Positions 7,488 to 14,639 of a stretch of DNA of 32,387 nucleotides are shown here, piece after piece. Below the pieces are notes generated by a model, which saw only the letters and a list, made by a program, of their open reading frames with translations, did no database searches and had not been told where the DNA came from. The DNA comes from Flavobacteriales bacterium UBA1993. Its GTDB lineage: Bacteria > Bacteroidota > Bacteroidia > Flavobacteriales_G > Salibacteraceae. The stretch spans positions 30,245 through 62,631 of the forward strand of contig DDCZ01000011.1 in NCBI GenBank assembly GCA_002336485.1, written 5' to 3'. How positions within the stretch are numbered: position 1 is the stretch's first letter; each line of letters opens with the position of its first letter. Made by a program: the position numbers and the translations under genes.

Positions 7488-8609
7488 TTAGGTGGCCTCC
7501 ATGCTTTTCAACAATCGTGTCGCAACAATTTTTGAAGCCCCACCAGACCCCAGAATTTGCTGCAGTTGCTGATATTTATCAAGTACATGTTGCCTTTTAT
7601 CTCCTCCAGTCATAATTGAAAGCAATTCTTTTTCGAGGTTAGCAACACTTGCTTCTTCCTGAATCAGCTCACGAACAACCATCTCGTCCATGATAAGATT
7701 GACCAATGAAATGTATTTAATTTTAATCAACCAGCGTGCTATTCGAACGCTTATTGGATCCGATTTGTAAACGACCACTTGGGGAGTGCCGATTAGGGCA
7801 GTTTCTAGCGTCGCTGTTCCTGAGGTTACAACACAAACTTCCGATGACCTGATTAAGTCATACGTATCTCCTTCTACCAATTTTATGTTATCCTTCAGCA
7901 TCAATCTATACAGCGACTCAGGATGCCAATGGACTTTTGAAACAACAAATTGATGACCTGAAAGTTTTGTCGCCAACTCGTTTGCCAACGGCAGCATTCG
8001 TTTGATTTCTTGTGATCTACTACCTGGTAAAAATGCAACGACTTTCATGTCCGGATTTAGCTCATGATTGGCTTTAAATAGATCGGTGTCATAATGGTGC
8101 TTATTGAGCTCATCTAACAACGGATGACCCACAAATTCAGCTTCAACGCCATGCTTTTTATAGAAATCGCTTTCGAAGGGTAGAATAACAAATACGCGTT
8201 GAATATATGCTTTGATCTTTTTGACACGCGATTCCTTCCAAGCCCAAATTTGAGGAGATATATAGTAATGAACCGGAATGCCCATTTCATATATATGCTT
8301 CGCCATTCTAAGATTGAACCCAGGGTAATCTATGAGCAATACCGCATCGGGGTTGAAGGTTGAAATGTGCCCCTTGCAAAGTTTGAAGTTCTGGAGAATG
8401 GCTCGGATATTTAGCAGCACCTCGACAAAACCCATGAATGCCAATTCGTCGATGTGTTTCATCACCCTTCCTCCGGCGGCGGCCATTTTATCACCGCCCC
8501 AGCACTGAATTTCAATTTTAGGATCGGATTTCTTCAGTTCTTCAATCAAATTGGCGCCATGTAAATCGCCACTTGGTTCGCCGCATATGATGAAGAGTTT
8601 ATGCGACAT
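7488..8609 (-). CDS. lpxB: Lipid-A-disaccharide synthase
   Basis: The enzyme joins UDP-2,3-diacylglucosamine and lipid X to form the lipid A disaccharide on the inner membrane face. The N-terminus 'KLFIICGEPSGDLHGANL' is the LpxB signature; further marks are 'CWGGDKMAAAGG', 'ELAFMGFVEVL', 'PDAVLLIDYPGFNLRMAK', 'YYISPQIWAWKESRVKKIK', 'FVGHPLLDE', 'LPGSRSQEIKR' and 'VVTSGTATLETALIGTPQVVVY'. These are in the order expected for this GT-B enzyme. I chose ATG 8609 (373 residues, usual family length) because it gives MSHKLF directly before the first strand. An in-frame ATG at 8642 would add 11 unconserved residues and deepen the overlap with the upstream gene. With 8609 the overlap with the small membrane protein gene is 11 bases, suggesting translational coupling. 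Confidence 0.95.
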   Translation of the reverse strand: MSHKLFIICGEPSGDLHGANLIEELKKSDPKIEIQCWGGDKMAAAGGRVMKHIDELAFMGFVEVLLNIRAILQNFKLCKGHISTFNPDAVLLIDYPGFNLRMAKHIYEMGIPVHYYISPQIWAWKESRVKKIKAYIQRVFVILPFESDFYKKHGVEAEFVGHPLLDELNKHHYDTDLFKANHELNPDMKVVAFLPGSRSQEIKRMLPLANELATKLSGHQFVVSKVHWHPESLYRLMLKDNIKLVEGDTYDLIRSSEVCVVTSGTATLETALIGTPQVVVYKSDPISVRIARWLIKIKYISLVNLIMDEMVVRELIQEEASVANLEKELLSIMTGGDKRQHVLDKYQQLQQILGSGGASKIVATRLLKSMEAT

Positions 8610-8892
8610 ATTTGAAGTAGATGACAAATGGGGCGTAAACAAAGACGCCGAAAATCACGCCCCGCGCCGCTTGATACCAGTCTTTGTTTAGGGCAAGGAA
8701 AAAGAAGGCAAGATTGAATATCAGCGACACAGAAATCAAAGATGATTGGGCGGAGTTAGAGCCCTGAATAACGTCGATAAACGTGAGCAAAGGTTTGTGA
8801 TTAAACATAACCAGATAAAAGGCCAGCGCGCCAATCCATGGGCCAATTAAGCCAGCGATCAATCCAGCAACGATTGTATTTAGTTTATCCAA
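8599..8892 (-). CDS. Small conserved membrane protein between surE and lpxB
   Basis: This 97-residue protein has about three hydrophobic segments: near residues 7-28 (IVAGLIAGLIGPWIGALAF), 52-68 (ISVSLIFNLAFFFLALN) and 75-95. It has no signal peptide cleavage site and no catalytic motif I recognise. It is locked between two housekeeping genes, overlapping surE by 13 bases upstream and lpxB by 11 bases downstream, so all three are very likely one transcript with coupled translation. In databases such proteins next to surE are sometimes labelled after their neighbour; nothing in the sequence supports a nucleotidase function. A link to lipid A synthesis at the membrane is only suggested by position. 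Confidence 0.75.
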   Translation of the reverse strand: MDKLNTIVAGLIAGLIGPWIGALAFYLVMFNHKPLLTFIDVIQGSNSAQSSLISVSLIFNLAFFFLALNKDWYQAARGVIFGVFVYAPFVIYFKYVA

Positions 8893-9647
8893 CTTTCAAT
8901 CTCTTTGAGGTCAGCGTAATTGGTTAGGTCATAGTTCACAGGGACGATGGAGACAAACCCATTTTGGAGCGCCCATAGATCGGTGTCTTCCTCGTGGTCA
9001 TCAAAGGGCATAAAGTGCCCCGTTAACCAGTAATAATCTTGCCCAGAGGGATCTTGCCGTTGGTCAAACTCTTCCTGCCACTTTGCCTTGGCTTGACGGC
9101 AAACTTTCATTCCTTTAATCAGGTCAAGGTCTAGTTTAGGAACGTTGACGTTTAAACAAAAGTTCTTGGTCTTGGATCGTAAGGCCAATTCAATGACCGT
9201 TTTAGCATAGTCCGAAGCGGCGTCAAAATCGGCTTCATGTGCATGATCTAGTAGACTAAATCCAATTGAGGGGATGCCTTCGATATATCCTTCTAATGCA
9301 GCACTCATAGTTCCTGAGTAGATCACATTGATACTTGCATTGGAACCATGATTGATGCCGGATATTATTAAGTCGGGCTTTCGGTCAAGAATAACATCCA
9401 GTGCGATTTTCACACAATCAACCGGGGTTCCGGTACACTGATATGCTTCATAATCATCGCCCTTCTCCATGGTTTGAATTCGGAGTGTCGAGTTTATGGT
9501 AATGGCATGCCCCATCCCGCTTTGCGGTTTGTCCGGGGCAATTTTTATTACACGCCCAAACGTGCGAGCTACCTTGGTCAGGGCAACAATTCCTGGAGCG
9601 TGAAAGCCATCGTCGTTCGTGACAAGTATTAATGGTAGGTCGGGCAT
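8880..9647 (-). CDS. surE: 5'/3'-nucleotidase SurE
   Basis: This 255-residue protein dephosphorylates nucleoside 5'- and 3'-monophosphates with a divalent metal. The metal site is visible: 'LILVTNDDGFHAPG' gives D12 and D13, 'APDKPQSGMGHAIT' gives S43, and 'DLIISGINHGSN' gives N99, matching the D-D-S-N set of the family. 'TGTPVDCVKIAL' and 'VIYSGTMSAALEG' are further family blocks. The length is normal. The ATG at 9647 is followed directly by the first beta strand. It heads the minus-strand cluster with the small membrane protein, lpxB and possibly the SpoIID-like gene, and is divergent from the secreted protein gene at 9755. I saw no exact TAnnTTTG box in the 107-base divergent region. Confidence 0.95.
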   Translation of the reverse strand: MPDLPLILVTNDDGFHAPGIVALTKVARTFGRVIKIAPDKPQSGMGHAITINSTLRIQTMEKGDDYEAYQCTGTPVDCVKIALDVILDRKPDLIISGINHGSNASINVIYSGTMSAALEGYIEGIPSIGFSLLDHAHEADFDAASDYAKTVIELALRSKTKNFCLNVNVPKLDLDLIKGMKVCRQAKAKWQEEFDQRQDPSGQDYYWLTGHFMPFDDHEEDTDLWALQNGFVSIVPVNYDLTNYADLKEIESWIN

Positions 9648-9754
9648 GTTTTATTTACGGTTCAATATGGGGTGCGAAGTAAAAGAAGCCTGCCGACATG
9701 CGTTCATGTATAGCCTTAAAAATCTTAATTTCACACCACAATAATCCATTAAAC

Positions 9755-10990
9755 ATGAAACAACTTTACATTATTGGAGCTGCACTCTGCATCTCTTTTG
9801 GAATTCAAGCACAATCTACCCGCACCGTTTTGCTTGAGGTGAGCGAATCAGCTTGGACGGAAAATAATTCATCAATTATCTGTGCCAAGGAAGATGTGAA
9901 GTCTCAGTTTGGTGATGATGAATTGGCTGTTATCTCCTACCACTGGGATGATTTGCAAAATGGGGGCGACCCGATGTATAAGAATTTCTCAAATGAGTGG
10001 GCGCAAACATTTAATGTTTCTGTTTGGGGAAGAGGTGCAATTGACCGAACATCTTATAACGGGTTAACCATGACATCGCTCGCTGAAGATGTCTGGGCCG
10101 ATACTGTATCGGCGCGAATCAATCGCACCACAGATGGGCTTGTTACACTTCCCGAGGTGCTTTATGACCCGGATGAGGATGAAATTTTTGTACGAGTAAA
10201 CATTGAGTTTACTGATTCAGTCTTGGGTATCGTGAATCGTGAAATGCGCTTTTTCTGTTATTTGGTTCAAGATGGAGTTGTTGCAGATCAGGTAGTGGAT
10301 GTAGCCAACTTAGGAACATGCACCTTGTTTCCTCCACCATACGGCTTGGATACGGTCAATTCTGTTCAAGTAATTACGAAGCAAAACTATGTGCATAACG
10401 ATGTTGCCGTCTCAAACCCATCGGGAGTAGGAGGGACGGATAATGTTATTTCACAGCAGGTAGAAATTGGCAACAAATTCAGTAAAAACTATACGTTTTC
10501 TAAGCCAAGTGGAATAAGCATGTCTTCACTCCGCGTGGTTGCCTTCGTTGCAAATTATGACAATGGAGATATTGAAAAGAATGAGGTTATTAATGCAGCT
10601 CAAACGGAGACGTTTGTGGAGTATGATAGCAGCGACGAGACAGATCCGAATCACCCTAACAACATTGATAATCCCAATAGTCAATTACATCCAGACAATT
10701 GGCCAACGGCTGTCCGCGAAATCAAATCCTTTGATCCAGAAATATCCATTTCACCTAATCCTACATCTGATTTAGGAATTATAGAATTCAATGTTCCGCA
10801 AAGGGAGCGAATTGCAGTTTCGATATACGACATGTCGGGCAAGTTGGTGTTACCAGTCTACAATCAAATGCTAGCGCCAGGTGGGCAGAAGGCAGCTTTT
10901 AGTGGTCGAAACCTGGAAAACGGGGTGTATGTGGTAAGGGTGAGTTCAGCAAGCTTTGTTGGACACAAAACACTCGTTATCGCGAAATAG
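9755..10990 (+). CDS. T9SS-sorted secreted protein, Omp28-like without the CxxC motif
   Basis: The signal peptide is MKQLYIIGAALCISFGIQAQ. I set the start at ATG 9755 (411 residues) because the upstream in-frame extension from 9698 adds 19 residues with no signal character. The mature protein opens with 'TRTVLLEVSESAWTENNSSI', the position where Omp28-related thioredoxin-fold proteins carry 'EE-TG-xCxxCP'; here the cysteine pair is absent. 'AVISYHWDDLQNGGDPMY' and 'FNVSVWGRGAIDRTSYNG' resemble later Omp28 blocks. An Asp/Asn/Pro-rich linker (about residues 295-325) leads to a type A sorting domain: 'ISISPNPTSDLGIIEF', 'SIYDMSGKLV', 'LENGVYVVRV'. The next gene encodes a similar protein that keeps CGPC. 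The Omp28 relation is my reading and moderately sure; T9SS export is firm. Confidence 0.78.
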   Translation: MKQLYIIGAALCISFGIQAQSTRTVLLEVSESAWTENNSSIICAKEDVKSQFGDDELAVISYHWDDLQNGGDPMYKNFSNEWAQTFNVSVWGRGAIDRTSYNGLTMTSLAEDVWADTVSARINRTTDGLVTLPEVLYDPDEDEIFVRVNIEFTDSVLGIVNREMRFFCYLVQDGVVADQVVDVANLGTCTLFPPPYGLDTVNSVQVITKQNYVHNDVAVSNPSGVGGTDNVISQQVEIGNKFSKNYTFSKPSGISMSSLRVVAFVANYDNGDIEKNEVINAAQTETFVEYDSSDETDPNHPNNIDNPNSQLHPDNWPTAVREIKSFDPEISISPNPTSDLGIIEFNVPQRERIAVSIYDMSGKLVLPVYNQMLAPGGQKAAFSGRNLENGVYVVRVSSASFVGHKTLVIAK

Positions 10991-11071
10991 AAATTCCATA
11001 GTGGCCGAAAGCGGAGTGGATGTTGCACAATAAATGTTGAAAACCCAGCAACCATGACTTGATTAAAGCAG

Positions 11072-11085
11072 TCTAATTGATTAGA
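11072..11085. repeat. Small inverted repeat upstream of the CGPC protein gene
   Basis: TCTAAT-TG-ATTAGA is a perfect 6-base dyad, 28 bases before the ATG at 11114. It may be an operator or nothing; no clear promoter box accompanies it. The 123-base gap has no terminator after the preceding gene. Confidence 0.25.
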
Positions 11086-11113
11086 TTCATAAAACTTACT
11101 TGAACTACGCGAT

Positions 11114-12217
11114 ATGAAAAACATTTACATTTCTCTCTTAGCTGTGTTTACTGCCCTTGGAGCTTCAGCTCAAAGCTGGGACGTTCCTGAAACAAACGCA
11201 GGACTAATCACGAAAATTACTGCCTCATGGTGTGGGCCTTGCGGTGGATGGGGTTGGGATGGTTACGCTGAACTAATTGATAATCATCACGATGATCACA
11301 TTTGTATGGCGCTATACGCTTCTTCATCAAGTTTGTATTACACACCTGATGCAGATGTAATCGCGGGTGAAATTGGATTTGGCGGATATCCAAACTTTGC
11401 GGGAAACGGTGAAGATGTTGGTACATCATACGCAAGCGTTGGAGGTATTATAGATAACTATGAAATGGAAACAGTTAAAGCTAACGCGGCTTATGAAATT
11501 GTTGAAGTGACTGAAGACAACATTAAAATCAACGTAAAAGTTGAATTTTTTGAGCAAATGGACGGTGAGTTTGTCATTGCTGCCTACATGATCGAAGATG
11601 AGATTGTTGGATATCAGAATGGCCAAGGAGATTCAGCCCACCACCACTTAGTGTTTAGAGGTGCTTTCACGCATTCAAGCAATGAATATGTTTTAACAAC
11701 TGAAGGAGCAAATGCAGGAGAAGTATTCACTAAGACATTGAGCATTGATCGCTCTGAGGAGTGGAATTTAGATAACTCGGAAATTGCTACCGTACTTTGG
11801 GTCAAGGATGAGACGGACCCGACTGATTTGATCTATGTGAATGGAACAAAAGAGCCTCAGGCAGGTGAGCTAGAGCAAGGTGGTGGTAACGGTGGCTCTG
11901 GCGGCGGAGGCGGCGGCGGAGGAACTACTGGAGGATCGGATGATCCAAATGATTGGACTGTCGGAATCGAAGATGACATCACTGAATCAATGGAATTATA
12001 TCCTAATCCAGCGAAAGATGTTTTGAATGTGAAACTTACAAGCGCTAGTGACTTTAACGTTGAGGTGTCTGACCTATTAGGTAAGGTTGTTCTTCGTAAT
12101 CAGATCTCTGGTAAGCGCAATGCGGCCATCGACGTATCTGCTCTTCCAGAAGGACTCTACATGATCCGGATTGAGACGGATAACAATAGTTTCCTTGATC
12201 GAGTGATTGTGAAGTAA
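11114..12217 (+). CDS. T9SS-sorted secreted thioredoxin-fold protein with CGPC motif (Omp28-like)
   Basis: This 367-residue protein has a signal peptide, MKNIYISLLAVFTALGASAQ. The mature part begins with a thioredoxin-like strand and active site, 'LITKITASWCGPCGGWGW', with C40 and C43. 'FGGYPNFAGNGEDVG' resembles the cis-Pro region ('G-x-P') found after the active site. Residues about 120-245 form a beta-rich domain as in Omp28-related proteins. A glycine-rich linker follows (about residues 256-275), then a type A sorting domain: 'MELYPNPAKDVLNVKL', 'VSDLLGKVVL', 'LPEGLYMIRI'. It is probably exported across both membranes and cell-attached or released. Redox function is inferred from CGPC; the partner is unknown. 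It follows a CxxC-less relative by 123 bases and ends in a strong terminator. Confidence 0.85.
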   Translation: MKNIYISLLAVFTALGASAQSWDVPETNAGLITKITASWCGPCGGWGWDGYAELIDNHHDDHICMALYASSSSLYYTPDADVIAGEIGFGGYPNFAGNGEDVGTSYASVGGIIDNYEMETVKANAAYEIVEVTEDNIKINVKVEFFEQMDGEFVIAAYMIEDEIVGYQNGQGDSAHHHLVFRGAFTHSSNEYVLTTEGANAGEVFTKTLSIDRSEEWNLDNSEIATVLWVKDETDPTDLIYVNGTKEPQAGELEQGGGNGGSGGGGGGGGTTGGSDDPNDWTVGIEDDITESMELYPNPAKDVLNVKLTSASDFNVEVSDLLGKVVLRNQISGKRNAAIDVSALPEGLYMIRIETDNNSFLDRVIVK

Positions 12218-12233
12218 GACAGAATAATATTTC

Positions 12234-12270
12234 AAAAAGGCCCCAACTTTAGTTGAGGCCTTTTTTTTTT
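12234..12270 (+). terminator. Intrinsic terminator after the CGPC protein gene
   Basis: The stem AAAAAGGCCCCAAC / GTTGAGGCCTTTTT, with one mismatch around a TTTA loop, is followed by a run of ten T's (12261-12270). It lies 17 bases past the stop codon. Confidence 0.92.
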
Positions 12271-12315
12271 GCCTTAAAGTCATTTCAACCCTATGAATGG
12301 AGTTTGGAATGGCAA

Positions 12316-12345
12316 TTGCCTCTGTATTGAAAACGAATAAATTTG
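12316..12345 (+). promoter_or_regulatory. Full Bacteroidota promoter for the muiA-like gene, leaderless layout
   Basis: TTG (12316-12318), a 19-base spacer, then TAAATTTG (12338-12345), an exact TAnnTTTG. The ATG follows after only four bases (12350). Because initiation falls a few bases after this box, the mRNA should begin at or within a base or two of the start codon. Confidence 0.7.
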
Positions 12346-12349
12346 AACC

Positions 12350-13972
12350 ATGAATAAAATTGTAATCGGATTAAGTCTTTTGCTATACGCTAATCTAGCG
12401 GCAGCCCAAGATCCAATCGAAGTGAGTTCGACAGTTAAGAGTGTCACAGTATATCCTAGAGGTGCCCAGATCGAACGATTTTCGAGCAAAAGCTTATCAA
12501 CCGGGCGGCAGTTTTTAGTTTTCCCAGGATTGGCATCTGAACTTGATGCATCCAGTATTAGTGTATCTGCGAGCGATGGAATAAGCGTTATGAGTGTTGC
12601 CTCTCAGGTTAACTATCTCAAGCTAGGAAAGCGACCAAAGAACGTGCAGTTATTAGACGATTCATTGAAAGCATATGAGTTTGACCACAAATTCAACCAA
12701 AACATGCTCGCTGTATATACAGAGGAAAAGGCCATGATTTTGGCCAATAAGAGTGTTGGCTGGAGTGGACAATCTGGAGACTTCTTAATTGAAGATTTGG
12801 AAGACCTAAGCGATTTTTATAGAGACCGATTGGCGGATATTATGTTGAAAGTGATGCAACTGGAACAGAAGCAAACAAGGCTGAACCTTCAGATCAACAG
12901 AATGCGAAAGCAACTAAATGAACATAATGCCAAATTGAATCGGTCAACGGGTGAGGTTCTAGTTGAGGTGAACGTTCCAAAAACTTCGACTGCAAAGTTT
13001 ACGCTGAGCTATATGGTGCGCAGCGCTGGCTGGGTTCCTTCATATAATGTTAACGTGACCGACGTAGATAAGCCATTGAAGTTTGCCTATAATGCCAAGG
13101 TGTATCAGAATACGGGAATTGATTGGAATCAAGTCGACATTACATTGACGAATGCCAACCCGAACTTAAGTGGTAACAAACCCGAGATTCACCCTTGGAG
13201 GTTATACTTCGTCGAAGGATTCGGCGCGTACGGAGGTTCAGGAGGGTCAGCAGGGGTGTTGTCGAACAAGATGGAGTCAATGGAAATGGATGGTGCCACG
13301 AAGACACGGGCCTTTGCCGTGGCTGCAGACGATATGTCGGGAGCTGACTTGGAATACCCTGTGAATGATGCGGTTACGCGGTTTAAGATTAAGTCGACGC
13401 AAAATATTCCTTCAAATGGTAAGCGTCAAGGCCTGAACATCGATGAATTTGAAATTCCTGCGAAGTACGAATACTACTGCGCACCTAAGGTGGATCCAAC
13501 CGCATTCTTAATAGCACGTGTCTCGGATTTCGAGAAATATGATTTGTTGCCTGGGGAAGCAAACCTTTTCTTCACCAATACATACGTTGGAAAGGTCTAT
13601 ATCAATCCAAACTCCATCGCAGATACCTTTGATTTAAGCCTCGGTCGAGATCAGAGTATTATAGTGAAACGAGAGAAGATCACAGAGTTTTGTGAGACAA
13701 AAAAGATCGGTAACTCGACCAAAGAAAACCTTGGGATAGAGATTTCTGTCCGAAACACGAAGGGGACCAAAATTCATCTGATCATAGAAGATCAAATACC
13801 CATTTCGTCTAATAAGGAAATTGAAGTGAATTTGGATGGAGCCAGTACAGCCAAACATACAGAGAGTACAGGAAAACTTCGATGGAGCAAAAATATCATG
13901 GCAGGATCGACCGAGGTAATGACCTTTCGGTATTCAATAAAGTATCCTTCAGGTAGAAAAATCAATCTTTAA
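12350..13972 (+). CDS. MuiA-like mucoidy inhibitor family protein (DUF4140/DUF4139)
   Basis: This 540-residue protein has a signal peptide (residues 1-20, ending AAAQ). Residues 22-90 are the DUF4140-type N-terminal domain ('VKSVTVYPRGAQIER', 'FPGLASELDASSISVSA'). Residues about 150-200 form a coiled coil rich in Leu, Gln, Arg and Lys. From about 205 onwards is DUF4139: 'LSYMVRSAGWVPSYNVNV', 'VYQNTGIDWNQVDITLTNA', 'FFTNTYVGKVYINP', 'FDLSLGRDQSIIVKREK', 'VEDQIPISSNKEIEV'-like text near 480-500. The family is named for inhibition of mucoidy when overexpressed; the mechanism is not known to me. It has no T9SS sorting domain, so it is probably periplasmic. Terminators on both sides and its own promoter make it monocistronic. 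Confidence 0.85.
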   Translation: MNKIVIGLSLLLYANLAAAQDPIEVSSTVKSVTVYPRGAQIERFSSKSLSTGRQFLVFPGLASELDASSISVSASDGISVMSVASQVNYLKLGKRPKNVQLLDDSLKAYEFDHKFNQNMLAVYTEEKAMILANKSVGWSGQSGDFLIEDLEDLSDFYRDRLADIMLKVMQLEQKQTRLNLQINRMRKQLNEHNAKLNRSTGEVLVEVNVPKTSTAKFTLSYMVRSAGWVPSYNVNVTDVDKPLKFAYNAKVYQNTGIDWNQVDITLTNANPNLSGNKPEIHPWRLYFVEGFGAYGGSGGSAGVLSNKMESMEMDGATKTRAFAVAADDMSGADLEYPVNDAVTRFKIKSTQNIPSNGKRQGLNIDEFEIPAKYEYYCAPKVDPTAFLIARVSDFEKYDLLPGEANLFFTNTYVGKVYINPNSIADTFDLSLGRDQSIIVKREKITEFCETKKIGNSTKENLGIEISVRNTKGTKIHLIIEDQIPISSNKEIEVNLDGASTAKHTESTGKLRWSKNIMAGSTEVMTFRYSIKYPSGRKINL

Positions 13973-13981
13973 TCGAAAAGA

Positions 13982-13997
13982 CGCAACTTTTGTTGCG
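13982..13997. repeat. Perfect hairpin after the muiA-like gene
   Basis: CGCAAC-TTTT-GTTGCG is a perfect 6-base stem with a 4-base loop, ten bases after the stop codon. There is no T-run after it, so it may protect the mRNA 3' end rather than terminate. The real terminator is at 14060-14086. Confidence 0.5.
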
Positions 13998-14059
13998 CAA
14001 GCATAGTATAAGATTCTGTTAGTGGTTCATTATTGAATCGATAAATGGTTTAAGGGTAA

Positions 14060-14086
14060 GGAGCGGTGAGGACCGCTCCTTTTTTT
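14060..14086 (+). terminator. Intrinsic terminator after the muiA-like gene
   Basis: GGAGCGGT (14060-14067) pairs perfectly with ACCGCTCC (14072-14079) around GAGG, followed by seven T's. It lies about 25 bases before the start chosen for the DinB-like gene. Confidence 0.92.
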
Positions 14087-14111
14087 GTGCCCTTTTTCAT
14101 ACTTTCAACCC

Positions 14112-14639
14112 ATGTTACCCTCTGCTGAAAATCTGATTATCCATCCTTATTTTGACGCCTATTTGAAACTAGTGCAGCTTCCTGAATTGCAGGGCGAATT
14201 AGCAGCGTCGACTAGTTTGGTCTTAGATACTATGAATTCGTTGGAGGGTACCGATCTCTCGTTTCAATATTCACCTGGAAAGTGGACTATCGCTCAGTTG
14301 GTGTTGCACTGTATTGAAACAGAGGCGATCTTCAATTATCGAGCGCTTACAATTGCTCGTGAGCCCTCTAAGCCCAATCTAGCAGGGTTTGATGAAAACC
14401 TCTATACTGAAAATGTGAATTCCGAAGGGTTTGATCTTGAGGCGCTGATATCCTATTTTCAAAGCGTTCGCCAATCCACGATGCATTTGCTTCAAGGGAT
14501 GCGGCCAGAGCAATTAGTTAAGGTTGGTTCGGCCAATGGACATGATGTGGAAGTGAAAGCACTCTTCTATGTAACCTCCGGACATTGGCGACATCACTTG
14601 AACGTATTAACCGAAAGATATCTGAACATTGATAAATAG
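14112..14639 (+). CDS. DinB/YfiT-like four-helix-bundle protein, putative metal-dependent
   Basis: With the start at ATG 14112 the protein has 175 residues. A TTG nine codons upstream (14085) lies inside the terminator T-run and is rejected. The DinB-like fold is seen in 'YSPGKWTIAQLVLHCIETE' (H66), 'NYRALTIAR' and 'YVTSGHWRHHLNVLTERY' (H158, H161, H162). The three-histidine pattern typical of metal-binding DinB/DUF664 proteins is thus present. Members include thiol-dependent transferases and many of unknown function; I cannot choose a substrate. It is cytosolic. The downstream polytopic membrane protein gene seems to start inside its last codons, so the two are probably coupled. Confidence 0.8.
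   Translation: MLPSAENLIIHPYFDAYLKLVQLPELQGELAASTSLVLDTMNSLEGTDLSFQYSPGKWTIAQLVLHCIETEAIFNYRALTIAREPSKPNLAGFDENLYTENVNSEGFDLEALISYFQSVRQSTMHLLQGMRPEQLVKVGSANGHDVEVKALFYVTSGHWRHHLNVLTERYLNIDK

Noticed and set aside
8610..8642. Earlier ATG for lpxB at 8642
   Set aside because: The 11 added residues precede the conserved N-terminal strand and increase the overlap with the upstream gene from 11 to 44 bases.
14085..14111. Earlier TTG start for the DinB-like gene
   Set aside because: It lies in the T-run of the muiA-like terminator, and the added residues are not DinB-like.
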